From: Pseudoips prasinana
Lineage: Eukaryota; Arthropoda; Insecta; Lepidoptera; Nolidae
Length of the DNA: 64,000 nucleotides
Direction: 5' to 3'
Assembly: GCA_951640165.1 (NCBI GenBank)
Contig: OX621266.1
Span: forward strand, 992,001-1,056,000
The notes under the pieces are model-generated. The model had not been told where the DNA came from. It ran no database searches and was given only the letters and a program-made list of their open reading frames with translations. Shown here piece after piece: positions 8,371 through 19,594 of this stretch. The stretch's first letter is position 1. Each line of letters starts with the position of its first letter. Made by a program: the position numbers and the translations under genes.

Positions 8371-10919
8371 TGATGAAACTCCATGGCCGTCTGCCGGATC
8401 CCAATATATCGCGTGAGTTAGATAGTGATACCCCTTATTCATCGGGGTTGACGGCCCCTTTAGCTAATTTTGAGGCTGTGGAACGTATGGTTCGACAATG
8501 CGATGACTCTGTTGGTCCTCCCCCTGCCAAAAAACCTCATACGTCTCATTCATCTCCCAGTGAACAACAGTTATCCCAGTCTACTGTTATTCTTCCCTCC
8601 CAGTCCAATGTTACGCCGATTGGCACCCCCAATGATCAAAATCCATCTATTTCCACTAATAATGTACGTTCTAGATACTCTCATAAAGATGTGCGTCCAT
8701 GGACTAAGTCCATGTATCTGTCAAATCCGAGAATCCTGCATCTGGCACATCAATTCATCCAATCAAATTTGGTCAGTTGATGCTGAAACTTAATATTAAA
8801 ATATTCTTGCCGATGGCATCAAAAGGGTAGGCAGAAACCGAATTTCAGTTGAGTTTAAGACACCTGAAGATGCCAATACTTTCCTTGATAACTCTGAAAT
8901 TGCTGACAAGGGCTATATAACTTCCATACCATCTTATAATATTACACGGATGGATGTTGTGAGAGATGTCCCAATTGATTGGTCGGAAATTGATGTGCTA
9001 GAAAATTTAAAACCTGAATTAGGATGCGGTCGCATTTTAAAAGTTAGGAGAATGAACCGTAAAGTGGTGGTTGAGGGTACTTCTGAATGGAGGCCAACTT
9101 CCATGGTTGTTCTTACCTTCGATGGTCAGATTCTTCCCAAGCGTGAAATGAAATGAAATGAAATGAAATATTTATTCAGCACTTGGGTATTAACATACAC
9201 TTGTACTTGTCAAGGTCACAATGCAGTACATAAACAAAGTGGATAGTAAAAAGTTACAAAAAAAAATTAATCTATCAGTCCGTGCGGTTTGTTTTATCGC
9301 ATACTTATATTTTCTGAAATCCTTAAATAAATAACAATGTACTAATCTATTATTTTGAAATTTAGTTCTACTATATTAAAATTAAAGAATTGAAGACTAA
9401 AGCAAAAGACGAAATTCTAAGTGAGGGTGTGATCACATGCACGGGATCACCGATCACGCATTAATGGGCCAAAGCGATCCTCGCCGCTGAGGAACCTACC
9501 CTAGCTAGCCTGCGGCTTTCTCTAGCTGCCTAGGTGGACGACCCGGAGAAGAAAGCCACAAAGAAACTCCGGGCTTGCTTTTTTTCGTCTTCTTTTGCTT
9601 TCAGTTTACGATTTTTATTTTTTAAATGTCATGTATTTTACTTACATTGTGATTGGTTGTTATGTAGGCTAATGCACGCACAGAACCGTTGTCGTTCAGT
9701 GAATCATAATAAAATAAATAAGCAATAGCATTCAATTTCACTCAAGCACTTAGAATATCCTCTTGCTAGACGAAAAAACGGTGGGTGCATCCGCGTACAT
9801 TTACAAAATTAACAAGTCAAACGAAGTCTACCAGAGGCGAAAAAGAAAAAAAATGAGTACCCCAACAGCAGTTCGACCAGTTACCGCAAGCAGCACCCGT
9901 TCACGAGTATGACGTGTGGGCCAGCCATCGCCTCCCTCGCCATATTAGAGGGAAGGAAACTACCCGACCCACAACGCCACCGCAAGCATTAACAGACAAT
10001 GGGAGCATGACGAGCTTACAAAGGGGAGTTCATATTGAAGTCGTTAACAGCCTTCGGCCGAACAGCGTTTGACATGTTCAAGATAATACACATTTGTTTT
10101 AATAATAGGTCTAAAAATCTATAAAGTTAAATTATTACAGCATTATTTCTATAGTCGAATGAGAAACATATACATGTATATCCTTAACATAACACTAAGA
10201 TGTTGCTCTTGTTTAACCAAGCGACCAAGCGTTTTTGTCGCTTAAATAATCATTTAGAGTGTAATAGGCCTTTTTCATTAAAATGTGTTTTCTGTTGTTA
10301 AAATTCCCTTCCTGTTCAATTATATCTCTTTCCTACAATCCAATGCTTTTCATGCTGTAAGTATGGTCATACCAAAAATCAATGTCGGTCCAAGCCTAAG
10401 TGTTTTCGCTGTGGCGGGGAGCACTTTGGGGCTGATTGTTCGCTCGATTGCGCTAATAGTAAGAACTGTCCTGAATATGAGAGACAAAAAAAATCAAAGT
10501 GATCATGGCACAAAACCAGCCCAGTTGCCTCCAATGTTTATGTTCCTCCTTCCCGTAATATTCGATCCAATTCCCAAGCTTTTTCTTCCAGTTCTTATCG
10601 TAAAACTGTTTTTAGACCACAGAAGTCTCATTCTCCTTTATCACCTCATGGTTATAACCAAAAAGTTCATCAAAATACTTTGAACAATTATTCCTTTACA
10701 CCTTCAGCTGCTAATGGCTGTGCTCTTAACAAATCTGCTGTAGATGTTGATTCTGTCAAGGAATTAGAATCTGTAGTGTCCCTTTTAAACTCCTTTTCAG
10801 CTAAACATAAACTACCTGACCACGTTGCCAAACACTTAATATGCTCAATTCAATTGAATAACAATGGCTCTACAGTTGCTTCAATGGAACGCCAGGAGTG
10901 TTCATCCCAAAAAACATGA
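8371..10919 (+). pseudogene. Copy A ORF1, gag-like zinc-knuckle protein, interrupted
   Basis: It starts at the ATG near 8363 (MEVDETPWPSAG) and shifts frame near 8415. The frame continues with a proline/serine-rich segment and, after another shift near 8780, a conserved block ADGIKRVGRNRISVEF ... ITRMDVVRDVPIDWSE that matches copy B ORF1. At 9148 it is cut by a 1.1-kb insertion. It resumes at about 10268 with the CCHC-type knuckles FSCCKYGHTKNQC and CFRCGGEHFGADC. The tail ends at 10919 and overlaps the start of ORF2 by 56 nt. The intact protein would bind element RNA. It is clearly nonfunctional. Confidence 0.75.
9148..10267 (-). mobile_element. Antisense LINE 3' fragment inserted in copy A ORF1
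   Basis: The segment splits ORF1 between the ...GQILPK codons and the zinc knuckles. Its left edge read on the minus strand is AATAAATATTTCATTTCATT, that is, a polyadenylation signal plus a TTTCA-repeat tail, so it is a minus-strand 3' end. The rest is non-coding, with a GC-richer part at 9430-9570 and 9880-10070. I do not recognise the family. Comparison with copy B places the target about at AAGCGTG / TTTTCTG. Confidence 0.65.
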
Positions 10920-13900
10920 AATTTCTCACTTACTAAATACTTTCCATCCTGCAATTTTTGCAATATCAGAGACATGGTTAGATCCATGTCGACAGTTTAA
11001 TTTCTCTAGGTATAGCACATATCGTGATGACCGATCTGACGGTTATGGCGGTTCTGCTATGCTTATTAATTCTCTTCTTCCTTTTTCCCCTCTTTCTCTC
11101 CCTTCTCATGGGGATGAAATTAATGTTGTTGGCATTCAGTACAGTGGCATTAATTTTATCTCTGTTTATATCCCTTCCCCTAACCCTCTTTGTCTACAAT
11201 TTATTAAAAATATTTGTATAAATTTTTCTCCTATAGTCCTTTTAGGGGACTTCAATTGTCATCATACCCTGTGGGGATCTCCCTCTTGTGATAGTGGAGG
11301 CCTAGACCTTGTTGATATTATGGATGAGGTAGGACTATGTGTCCTAAATGACGGATCTGCAACACGTTTTCCAAGAGCTGGCCAAGGACCGAGCTGTGTA
11401 GATCTCTCATTGTGTTCAGCCAGTTTGACTGCTCAGTTTGATTGGAAACCGCTGAATTTAACATATGGCAGTGACCACTACCCGATATGTTCTACCTTGG
11501 TAAACAGATTTCTTCCTCATAAGGATAAGACACCCCTGCTCAAATATAGGACTTCAGTAGCCAAGTGGGATGTGTACCGTCAATTTATTGAACACAAAAT
11601 TATCTCCTTGCCTACAATTTCTACTGATAACCTTGATATTTGTTTATTACAATTTTCTGATGCTGTTTCTTGGGCAGCTGAAACCTCCATCCCTCTTAAA
11701 ATCGGCTTCAAGGAAAGCCTCATTTCCCCCTTGGTGGGACCGTGAGTGCTCAGCCATCATAAAATCCCGAAATGAAGCTGAATTAAGGTATATTGGTGAT
11801 ATGTCCCTGACTAACCTCATGGAATATAATCGAATTGTTGCGAAGTCCAAACGTCTCTTCAAGAAAAAAAAATATGAGGGTTGGAAGAAATTTTGTTTCT
11901 CCCTTTCTCCATCTTCCCCATCTTCCCTTGTGTGGAAAAATTTTAAAAGGTATCGACGTGGCTGCTTCCCGTGTAATTCATCATTAATTCCTCAGGAGAC
12001 AGCAGAGTCCTTCGTTAACAAATTGGCCCCATCCTTTGTTCCTCTCTATGGAGAACGTCCTTCCTTGGATGTACGTGCTCCCTCTAATGATCCTTTAGAT
12101 AATCCTTTTTCCCTACCTGAGCTGGAGGCAGTTCTGCATAGTGTACAGGATTCCGCTCCTGGGTTGGATGGTTTTCCCTATTCTTTTTATAAAATGATGG
12201 GTCCTCTTGGCCAGAAATATCTTTTAGACATAGTTAACTTAGTTTTCTCTCAGGGTTGTATACCTAACAACTGGAAGTCACAATTAATCATCCCAATTTT
12301 AAAACCTGGTAAATCACAAAATAACCCTGATCACTATCGTCCTATAGCACTTTCTCCTGCTATATGTAAAATATTTGAGCACCTAATTAAAAACAGGTTG
12401 GAATGGTTAGTGGAAAATAGAGGTATCTTAGCTCAATCTCAGTTTGGTTTCCGTAAAGGATTTAGCACAATGGACAGCATCGCTAGCTTTATGACCGATG
12501 CGCGCATTGCTTTTAGTAAGAATAAATCTGTTCTTGCAGTTTTCTTGGACATTTCAGCAGCTTATGACAGTGTTCTTCTTTCAATACTCAGACGTAAGTT
12601 ACGCCAGCTGAGTATCCCAGTAAAAATGATTAATTGTATCTGCAATCTGCTATTAGGTCGCCTGATCAACCTACACATTCCTGGGGAAAGGTATGGTCCC
12701 AGAACAGTGTGGCGTGGATTACCTCAGTGCTCCGTCTTGAGCCCTTTATTGTACAATATTTATACATGTGACTTACATAGATCTCTCAACATGAATTGCC
12801 AAATTTTGCAATATGCTGATGATCTTTGTTTGTATGTTACTGATTCGTCCATTGAAGATGCTAAGAGATCCATGCAGGTTTCTCTAGATTCTTTAAACAA
12901 CTGGCTTTTCTCCCATGGTCTCCATTTATCTCCCCAAAAATGCTCAGCAGTTATATTTACCCGTTAAAGAGTGGTCCCACACGTTCACCTAGAAATTGAA
13001 GGATCTTCTATCAAGGTTGAGGATAGAGTAAAGTTTCTGGGTGTTATCTTAGACTCTAAATTGTCTGGCGTTTCACATCTTAATTACATTACTAAATAAT
13101 GCGAAAAGAATATAAATATGTTACGTGCACTTGCAGGTGTTTGGTGGGGTGCTCACCCTTTCACTCTGAAACTTATCTACAATGCCACAATAAGAAGCTT
13201 ACTGGATTATGGCACTTTCTTACTTGAGCCCTGCAGCAAAATTGCGTTGGCTAAATTAGAATCCATTCAGTCTAAGTCGCTCCGTATTGTTCTGGGTTGC
13301 ATGAGGTCCACGCCCATCAATGCTTTGCAGGTGGAGAGTAGTGACCCTCCCCTTCTTTTCGCAGACAATATCTTGCAGATAAATATGTTTTTAAGGCATA
13401 TTTTCTCAAAAACCACAACATATTGTCAAAACTGATAGAATTAGTTAGATTATATTATCAGAGTGAGTACTGGAAGCACAAAACTAGCCCACTAATTTTA
13501 AATTCATTTAAAAAGGTATGGTAGAGGTGAATACTTCTATTAACCAGTGCAGTAAATTCCCTTTGTATGACTTTCCATATGAAATTATAAATTTTAATCC
13601 CAATTTCATTCCGCACATTGGTATAGATAAACAAACTATTCATGCCAATGATGTGTTTTCTGCTATTGTTGATGATAAATGGAGAGACTACCATAATTTT
13701 TTTACAGATGCTGCAAAGTTGTCTGATGGTGGTAAAACAGGTGTTAGCGTATATTATTTAAATTCTCAAATTTTCTTACAGTTCCAGTGTCCCCCACAGA
13801 CTTCTGTTTTTACCGGGGAGTGCATAGGTATCCTTGAGGCTTGTGTATTTATCCTATCTCATAACACTATATCCAAAGTTATTTTCTCAGACTGCAAAAG

Positions 13901-14563
13901 TGCATTGGAAGCTATTGTCAAAAATCCTTTTAAGGATTCTCTTCACTCTCCTATTATTCTGGAAATAAAAAAAATCTTCATTCTTGCGCTATAAAGGAGG
14001 TAGAGGTCTCATTAGTATGGATCCCTGGGCATTCAGGTATAAGAAGTAATGAGTGTGCAGATGCATATGCTAAGGCTGCTATTACTAGCAATTTGGCTGA
14101 TCTTAAATATTTTTCTGTGCAGGTATATGACCTACTTCACCTTCCCAAAACTGATAAATCCTGGCAATGCTCTTGGTCTGAATTAAGTAAGACCAAAGGC
14201 CGTTTGTATGCCTCTATTCAGCCAGAAATACCCTCCAAGCCATGGTTCTACAAATACAAAAAAGTACCTAAATTTGTAATTTCAGTTATATGCAGAATCC
14301 GCCTGGGCCATTGTTGTACCCCTGTCTTCCTTCATAAAATTAGGATTCGTGACAGTTCCCTGTGTGAATGTGGATTAGATGATGGATCTCTAGATCATAT
14401 TTTTCTTAACTGTCACTTAAATAAACCTTTCTCATTTGGGACTATTTCTTCTCTTAACATTCTCCATCCGCTTAATGTCCGTCACCATCTTTCATTCTTT
14501 CCTAATCCCTTAATGATAAATGCCTTTATTAAATTTATATCCACTAACATGATAAAATTATGA
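10864..14563 (+). pseudogene. Copy A ORF2: endonuclease, reverse transcriptase, RNase H, zinc motif
   Basis: The ATG at 10864 lies inside the end of ORF1, in the +1 frame. The endonuclease follows (LLQWNARSV, SETWL, GDFNCHHTLWGSP, YGSDHYPICS). A frameshift near 11705 leads into the polymerase (SFPPWWDREC, LDGFPYSFY, FLDISAAYDSV, GLPQCSVLSPLL, QYADDLCLYV near 12812-12841). The usual GLPQGS is GLPQCS here. Two in-frame TAA stops (12965, 13097) and a shift after 13433 follow. RNase H (13518-14060) shows FTDAAK, FTGEC and FSDCKSAL with a shift before WIPGHSG. The C-terminal CECGLDDGSLDHIFLNC is a zinc-binding CCHC-like motif. The protein would nick DNA and copy the RNA; this copy is dead. Confidence 0.8.
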
Positions 14564-14886
14564 TATTTATGATTATTGTCTTTGTTTATATGTAATTTAA
14601 GTATTTCTATTCACTAACTCATATTTGTGTTTGTATTTTGTTTCAGGCTCTAAGTAGTACCACAAAAATATAGTATATTATTCAGTAGCCCTTGTAATTA
14701 CCCATGAGCAGTCAACAAACACGTGACACTGGCAGACATTTCTGGATTCTCGCTGTTCGGAGGTTGAGTGAACACGTGTTCGGGATTCATTCATTATTTC
14801 TATACATTTGAGCTTCTTATTCGTGTTGTTTTTGTGCTGTAAGTGTTTGTGTGTGTTCTTTTATTAATAATTTGTAATGGATACTG

Positions 14887-15174
14887 TCCATCCCCCCGAT
14901 GCGGATTTGAGGCGCTCATAGCTAGATGCTCTCACCGGTCCGTAAGCGAACGGCGAGGTTAAGCAACTAGGCTGGCGGTCAGTCCATAGATGGGTGACCG
15001 CGAAAGTGGATTAATTTCTGAGCGTCTCCGTGCTTCGGAGGGCACGTTAAGCTGTCGGTCCCGGTTGTAGTCATTAGACAACAGTCGTTAAGCCATGTCA
15101 GAGGCCTACTGGGTGGCTTGAGCAACTCTGACACTAGGGCTACCACTACCCATACGATAAGCAAGCATGGGGGG
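14887..15174 (+). mobile_element. 5S rRNA-derived SINE (SINE3-type)
   Basis: The block GAGGTTAAGCAACTAGGC ... GATGGGTGACCGC (14956-15002) resembles the internal promoter region of 5S rRNA ('aagca.cg..GGGC..GGTtAGTACtTgGATGGGtGACCGC'). It is followed by a GAGCGTCTCCGTGCTTCGGA body. The unit is bounded by a likely target-site duplication, ATGGAtACTG (14877-14886) and ATGGAcACTG (15175-15184), with one mismatch. That duplication contains the start codon of copy B ORF1, so the SINE landed on the ORF1 start. Confidence 0.7.
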
Positions 15175-16662
15175 ATGGACACTGATCGTCCTCCTGATGA
15201 GGGGGGCGGCGGCAATGAGGATGGGATTGTACCTGCGCAGAGGACGACGCGTGTCGCTAAGAAAAGAGCATTGGACGCTGTAGACGGCAATTCCAAAAAG
15301 ACAACGTCTCCCGCTGCGTCGGTGCAATCCGAATATGTGTGCCCGGATTATGTCAACAAATTCCGATATGGTGACGGTGGTCCGTGACGTGGACCAGGAA
15401 CGGGGCAACATCAGTAGGATGATGTTGCCCCGTTCCTGGTCCACGTCACGTCAGATTGTTCTCTCCATTCGTTAAAGATAGCCCAACTAATACACAAAAA
15501 TAATGTATCTCATATAGTCAAAGGTGGTATAAAATCAATAGGACGAGGTAAAATAGTTATCGAGTTTTCTTTGGCTGACTCTGCTAATGATTTTATTTCT
15601 AACGAAACTTTTTTGGATGCAAACAATTTAACTGCTGGAATTCCAAAATTCCATATTACTCGTATGGGAATTGTTAAGAACATCCCACAGGACTGGTCTC
15701 TTGACAATATGATTGATGGCATTACATACCCCAGCACTTGTGGAGAAATTGTCAAAGCTCGGCGATTAAATAAAAAAATTATTAGGGAAGGGAAGACGGA
15801 GTGGGTTCCATCAACTACGGTAGTTCTCACATTTTTAGGCCGTGTTCTGCCGGAAAGAGTGTATTGTTTCAATTCATCTCTTCCAGTTGAACTGTACCAA
15901 CTACCAACAATTCAATGCCGCCTATGTTGTCGTTTTGGACACATAACATCACAGTGCAGATCTAGTGCTAGATGTTACAAATGTAGCAAGTCTCATCGTG
16001 GTAACACTTGTGAGGTTGAAGAACAGGATGCGAAATGTGTCTTTTGTTCAGGTCGTCACATGGCAACATATTCTCAGTGTCCTGAGCATATCAGGCAAAA
16101 GAATATTAAAGCGGTTATGTCAGAGGAGAACATCTCATTTGTTGAGGCCTCCCGTGGGTTTAAATCAGCTCGGCCATCTTTTGCAGAGAAAACAAAATTT
16201 TCCTTGCAGCCACATGCAGATCAAACTCCTTCACCACCTCGACATAGGGTGCCTTCCTCTCCGCTAGTTGGGGAGCCTCCTTTGGCTCAGACAACTTCAT
16301 ACAGAGAGACTGTATTTAAGGAGCGTAGGCCTAGACCAACCCTTGTTCCAGGGTATGATGTCAATGCTCACTATGAGCTTTCTCAGTCTCCTAAATCTTC
16401 TCAACCTAATGGTTGTGCCTATCCTAAACCTTCTGTTTCTTCTCCTGTGTCTTCCATGATTAACCCTTCTTCTCTTGTTGCTCCTACTCCTGATGATAAT
16501 CTGATAGACCTTCTTCTTTGTACAGTTATAAATATTGTAGAAAAATTTAGCGATGCCATTCCCCATAATGTCATGAATCTTCTCCATCAACTTTTAGCTT
16601 TTTTTATAAATAAAAATGGCTCTCACCCTCCTTCAGTGGAATTGTACAAATATTCGCCATAA
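15175..16662 (+). pseudogene. Copy B ORF1, gag-like zinc-knuckle protein
   Basis: The start codon at 15175 (MDTDRPPDEGGGG) follows the SINE; the duplicated one is at 14877. A basic, serine-rich N-terminus runs to about 15360. A frameshift and a 31-bp snap-back palindrome (15383-15450) then break the frame. It resumes at about 15467 with SLKIAQLIHKNN, and KSIGRGKIVIEFSLADSAND follows. Three cysteine knuckles come next: CRLCCRFGHITSQC, CYKCSKSHRGNTC and CVFCSGRHMATYSQC (about 15915-16085). The tail is proline/serine-rich and ends at 16662, overlapping ORF2 by 47 nt. The gag-like protein coats element RNA in related LINEs. From 15467 on the frame is undamaged. Confidence 0.8.
15383..15450. repeat. 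Perfect 31-bp snap-back palindrome in ORF1
   Basis: Arms 15383-15413 and 15420-15450 are exact reverse complements with a 6-nt spacer (GTAGGA). The left arm is the native coding sequence (frame VVRDVDQERGNIS); the right arm is its inverted copy and destroys the frame. No mismatch has accumulated, so it is recent, under gene conversion, or an assembly artefact. Confidence 0.95.
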
Positions 16663-17456
16663 AAAGCATGAACTAATTAACTTAATAAATTCACATCATC
16701 CTTTAGTCTGTGCAATTTCAGAGACCTGGCTTAAACCTGCCAGTACATTCAGAATGGCTGGATTCTCTTGTCTTCGTGATGATAGAGAGGATGGCTATGC
16801 TGGGTGTGCCTTACTTATAAATAGATCATATAAATACTCTCAAATATCTCTTCCTTCTCATGACTCAGAATTACATGTAGTGGCTGCTAAGCTTCTGGAT
16901 GTAACCTTTGTGTCTATCTATATTCCTCATCCCAATATAACTTTGATTAATAACCATCGTTCCATTCTTTCTAATATTTCGGGCCCTCTTATTATTTTAG
17001 GTGATTTTAATATACACCATACACTATGGGGATCACATTTCTGTGATTCTTTGTCACCATCCCTTATTGATTTGTTTGATGATTTGAATGTCTGTGTACT
17101 TAATGATGGCTCAGCCACCAGAAGAGTATCTCCCATTCAAAACATAAGTGTTGTTGACCTTTCCCTAGCTTCTCCAGTTCTTGCTTATCTTTATCTTGGT
17201 CAGTTCTGCCATTATCTTATGGAAGTGACCATTTTCCTCTTCTGATAGACTGGCATCGTTCATGCAATATTGCTCCTGCCCCTCCTCCCCTTCTCAAATA
17301 TAGTCTCCCTAAGGCTGATTGGGATAAGTTTTCGTACCTGGTTGACTCTAAAACTGCGTCTCTTCCACATATAACATATCATAACTTTCATTATGTCTAT
17401 TCGGAATTTTTTAATGCCTTGCTTCATGCTGCGGATTTTTGATGAATGGATGGATT

Positions 17457-17497
17457 CACCAGGGAGGTGATGGAAAAATTCCATCACCTCCCTGGTG
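17457..17497. repeat. Perfect 19-bp snap-back hairpin in ORF2
   Basis: Arms 17457-17475 and 17479-17497 are exact reverse complements (CACCAGGGAGGTGATGGAA) around AAA. The right arm is the native codons before PPWWDSEC; the left arm is extra compared with copy A. This is the same kind of event as at 15383-15450. Confidence 0.95.
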
Positions 17498-18041
17498 GGA
17501 TTCTGAGTGTACCTCTTCTGTAAATCTCCGTAATGAAGCTGAGTATATGTATGCTAGAGATCTAAGTATGGAAAATTATATTACTTTTCGTAAAACCTCT
17601 GCTCGCACAAAAAGATTACTGGCCAGGAAAAAGGTACTTGGATGGCGTAAATTCTGCGAATCAATTTCACCACGTTGCCCACTTTCTTTGGTTTGGAAAA
17701 AAATTAAAATATTTCGCAGATCTCAAATAAATTATTATAATTCAGATTCTAATGATTTTTCTAATTGGCTTTCAAATTTCTTCAATAATCTAGCACCACC
17801 TAACTTTGATTGTTTGTTTCCATCTTTGATCTCAGTAAACAATGGTGAGCGCATGAATGATATTTTCACTATTAATGAGCTTTCTTGTGCACTGGAAGGC
17901 CTGAAAGATTCTGCCCCAGGCATGGATGGTATTCCGTATTCTTTTATTATTAAATGTTCTTATTCATCCAAATTATTTTTTCTTAATATTATCAATCATG
18001 TATTCCTTTCTTCTTCAGTTCCTGAGTCTTGGAAATCTCAA

Positions 18042-18452
18042 ATAATAATGTTAATGTTCCAAGTGTAACCCGTTTCAATCCCCCCTTGTTTATTCCCAGA
18101 GTTTCAACTAACTATCGTCAAAATTCCTTCCTTATAAGAGCGAGCAAAAATTTTAATAAGTTATGTAAAAAGCATAACCTAGATCCATACACACTTACGA
18201 ATAGTGCAGCAAAGCGGTGTCTAAGCCTTGATTTCTTTGTAAGTGATATGTAGTACATATATGCGATATATCATTAGCATTAAGAAACCTAAATATGGAA
18301 TTTACACCTTTTAACTGTATAATCAATTACTATTAGTGAAAACCTGTAATTGGCTTCCTGTTTTGTATTGCAATGTCTAAAAATGTGTAAAATAGCTGTT
18401 GGTTTTCCGATAAATAAATAAATAAATAAAATAAAATAAAAAAATAAACCAG
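18042..18452 (+). mobile_element. LINE 3' end inserted in copy B polymerase
   Basis: The insert sits between SWKSQII and the codons for GKNPAES of the host ORF. It encodes the last about 65 residues of another LINE (PSVTRFNPPLFIPRVSTNYR, then SFLIRASKNFNKLCKKHNL) with a stop at 18251. A non-coding 3' UTR and an AAATA-repeat tail (18411-18449) complete a typical 5'-truncated insertion. The family is a Jockey-group element not otherwise present in the window. Confidence 0.75.
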
Positions 18453-18888
18453 GTAAGAATCCTGCTGAATCTACCTCTTACAGACCTATTGCTCTTTCAT
18501 CAACATTGGCTAAGATTTTTGAAATTTTAATTAAAAATAGGCTTGAATGGATTGTAGAGAATAAAGGCTTACTTTCTAGATCACAGTTTGGATTTAGGAG
18601 GGGAATGAGCACGATGGATAGCCTTAGTGTTCTCACTACCGATATTCGTCGTGCTTTTTCCGAGGGCGAGAGTCTTATTGGGGTGTTTTTGGATATATCA
18701 TCAGCTTATGATAATGTTCAACTTCCCCTACTCAGGCCAAAATTGCAACATCTGAGTATCCCGGCAAGATTGATCAATGCTATTTGCAATTTATTTATGT
18801 GTCGTTTAATTCATATGAGAGTTGATGGTAAAATCTCTGAACCCAAGAGGGTATATAAGGGTTTGCCGCAGGGGTCAGTTCTAAGCCC

Positions 18889-19594
18889 TTTTTTTTTTTT
18901 TTTTACATGGTGGAAATGCAAATCTTACGCATACCCGCCGCTTGGGGAGGCGACGGGTTATGTGGGACTCGCCGGGCTATTCCCGGAATACGCACTAAAA
19001 CCACCATGGTAGCCAGCCTTACAATGCCTGTAGCGGGGGGTCTGGGTACTCGTGAACGATCTCGCCAGTACCCCCGCTGTACACTGAGCGTCTGAGACTC
19101 TCCTCCGGGGACGGAAGGGGGCCAAATGCCTCCTCCCCTCCCCTTCACGCACAAGCGCGTTTAGGCAACCTGAGCTACAGCAGGTTACCTCTTCCCGGGA
19201 CCGCTTATGTAAGACGTGTGGAGTGCCCCTCCTCCAAACGCCAGCGGTCCCAGGGGCGACGTCAAGCCGGGGAGAAGCCAACCGGACGCCGCATACTCTC
19301 TCGCGCTGAGATTAGCTCACAGCGCCGGCACCGATGAAGCGGATATTAGCTTCAATATCCAGTTCATCGGCGCCGTCTCGTTCTCCTACGGGAGGGATCG
19401 TTGCGCTCCCTCTCGCGCTCGGCGGCCTCCTTCTTGAGCATAACAGCTTCACAGAATGAGGCCACCGCGTTCCATCCGGTTGTCGCCGCCAGCATAGCCG
19501 AAACCACTGCTGGCAGCGAGAGGTCCAATCCTATTTTGGCGACCAGGACTCGCCTCTCGGGGGCCCAAGCTGGGCACTCCTCGAGTGTATGTTG
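18889..19594 (-). mobile_element. Antisense 5'-truncated R1-type LINE fragment
   Basis: It begins with a T15 run (poly(A) read backwards) and is strikingly GC-rich compared with its AT-rich host. The minus strand encodes a C-terminus with AQHTLEECPAWAPERRVLV, then LSLPAVVSAM and a KEAAERERERND-type basic tail (19600-19364). This is the end of R1/TRAS-type reverse transcriptases behind their HxxxC zinc residues. It cuts copy B between VLSP and DLDQSVN; about 20 bp of target present in copy A are missing, suggesting a small deletion at integration. Confidence 0.7.

Larger units (their letters stand above)
8160..14736 (+). mobile_element. I-like LINE with RNase H, copy A
   Basis: Plus-strand two-ORF non-LTR element: 5' UTR (about 8160-8370), ORF1 with CCHC knuckles, ORF2 with endonuclease, reverse transcriptase, RNase H and a C-terminal zinc motif, and a 3' UTR to about 14736 (ends GACACTGGCAGA). 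An RNase H domain behind the polymerase points to the I/LOA side of the LINEs. Copy B starts directly behind it. The last 1.1 kb is nearly identical to copy C (27971-28944). It is broken by frameshifts, stops and an insertion at 9148-10267. Confidence 0.8.

Noticed and set aside
14950..15010. Functional 5S rRNA gene
   Set aside because: Only the internal promoter-like part resembles 5S, with several differences. The unit has a target duplication and a SINE-like body.
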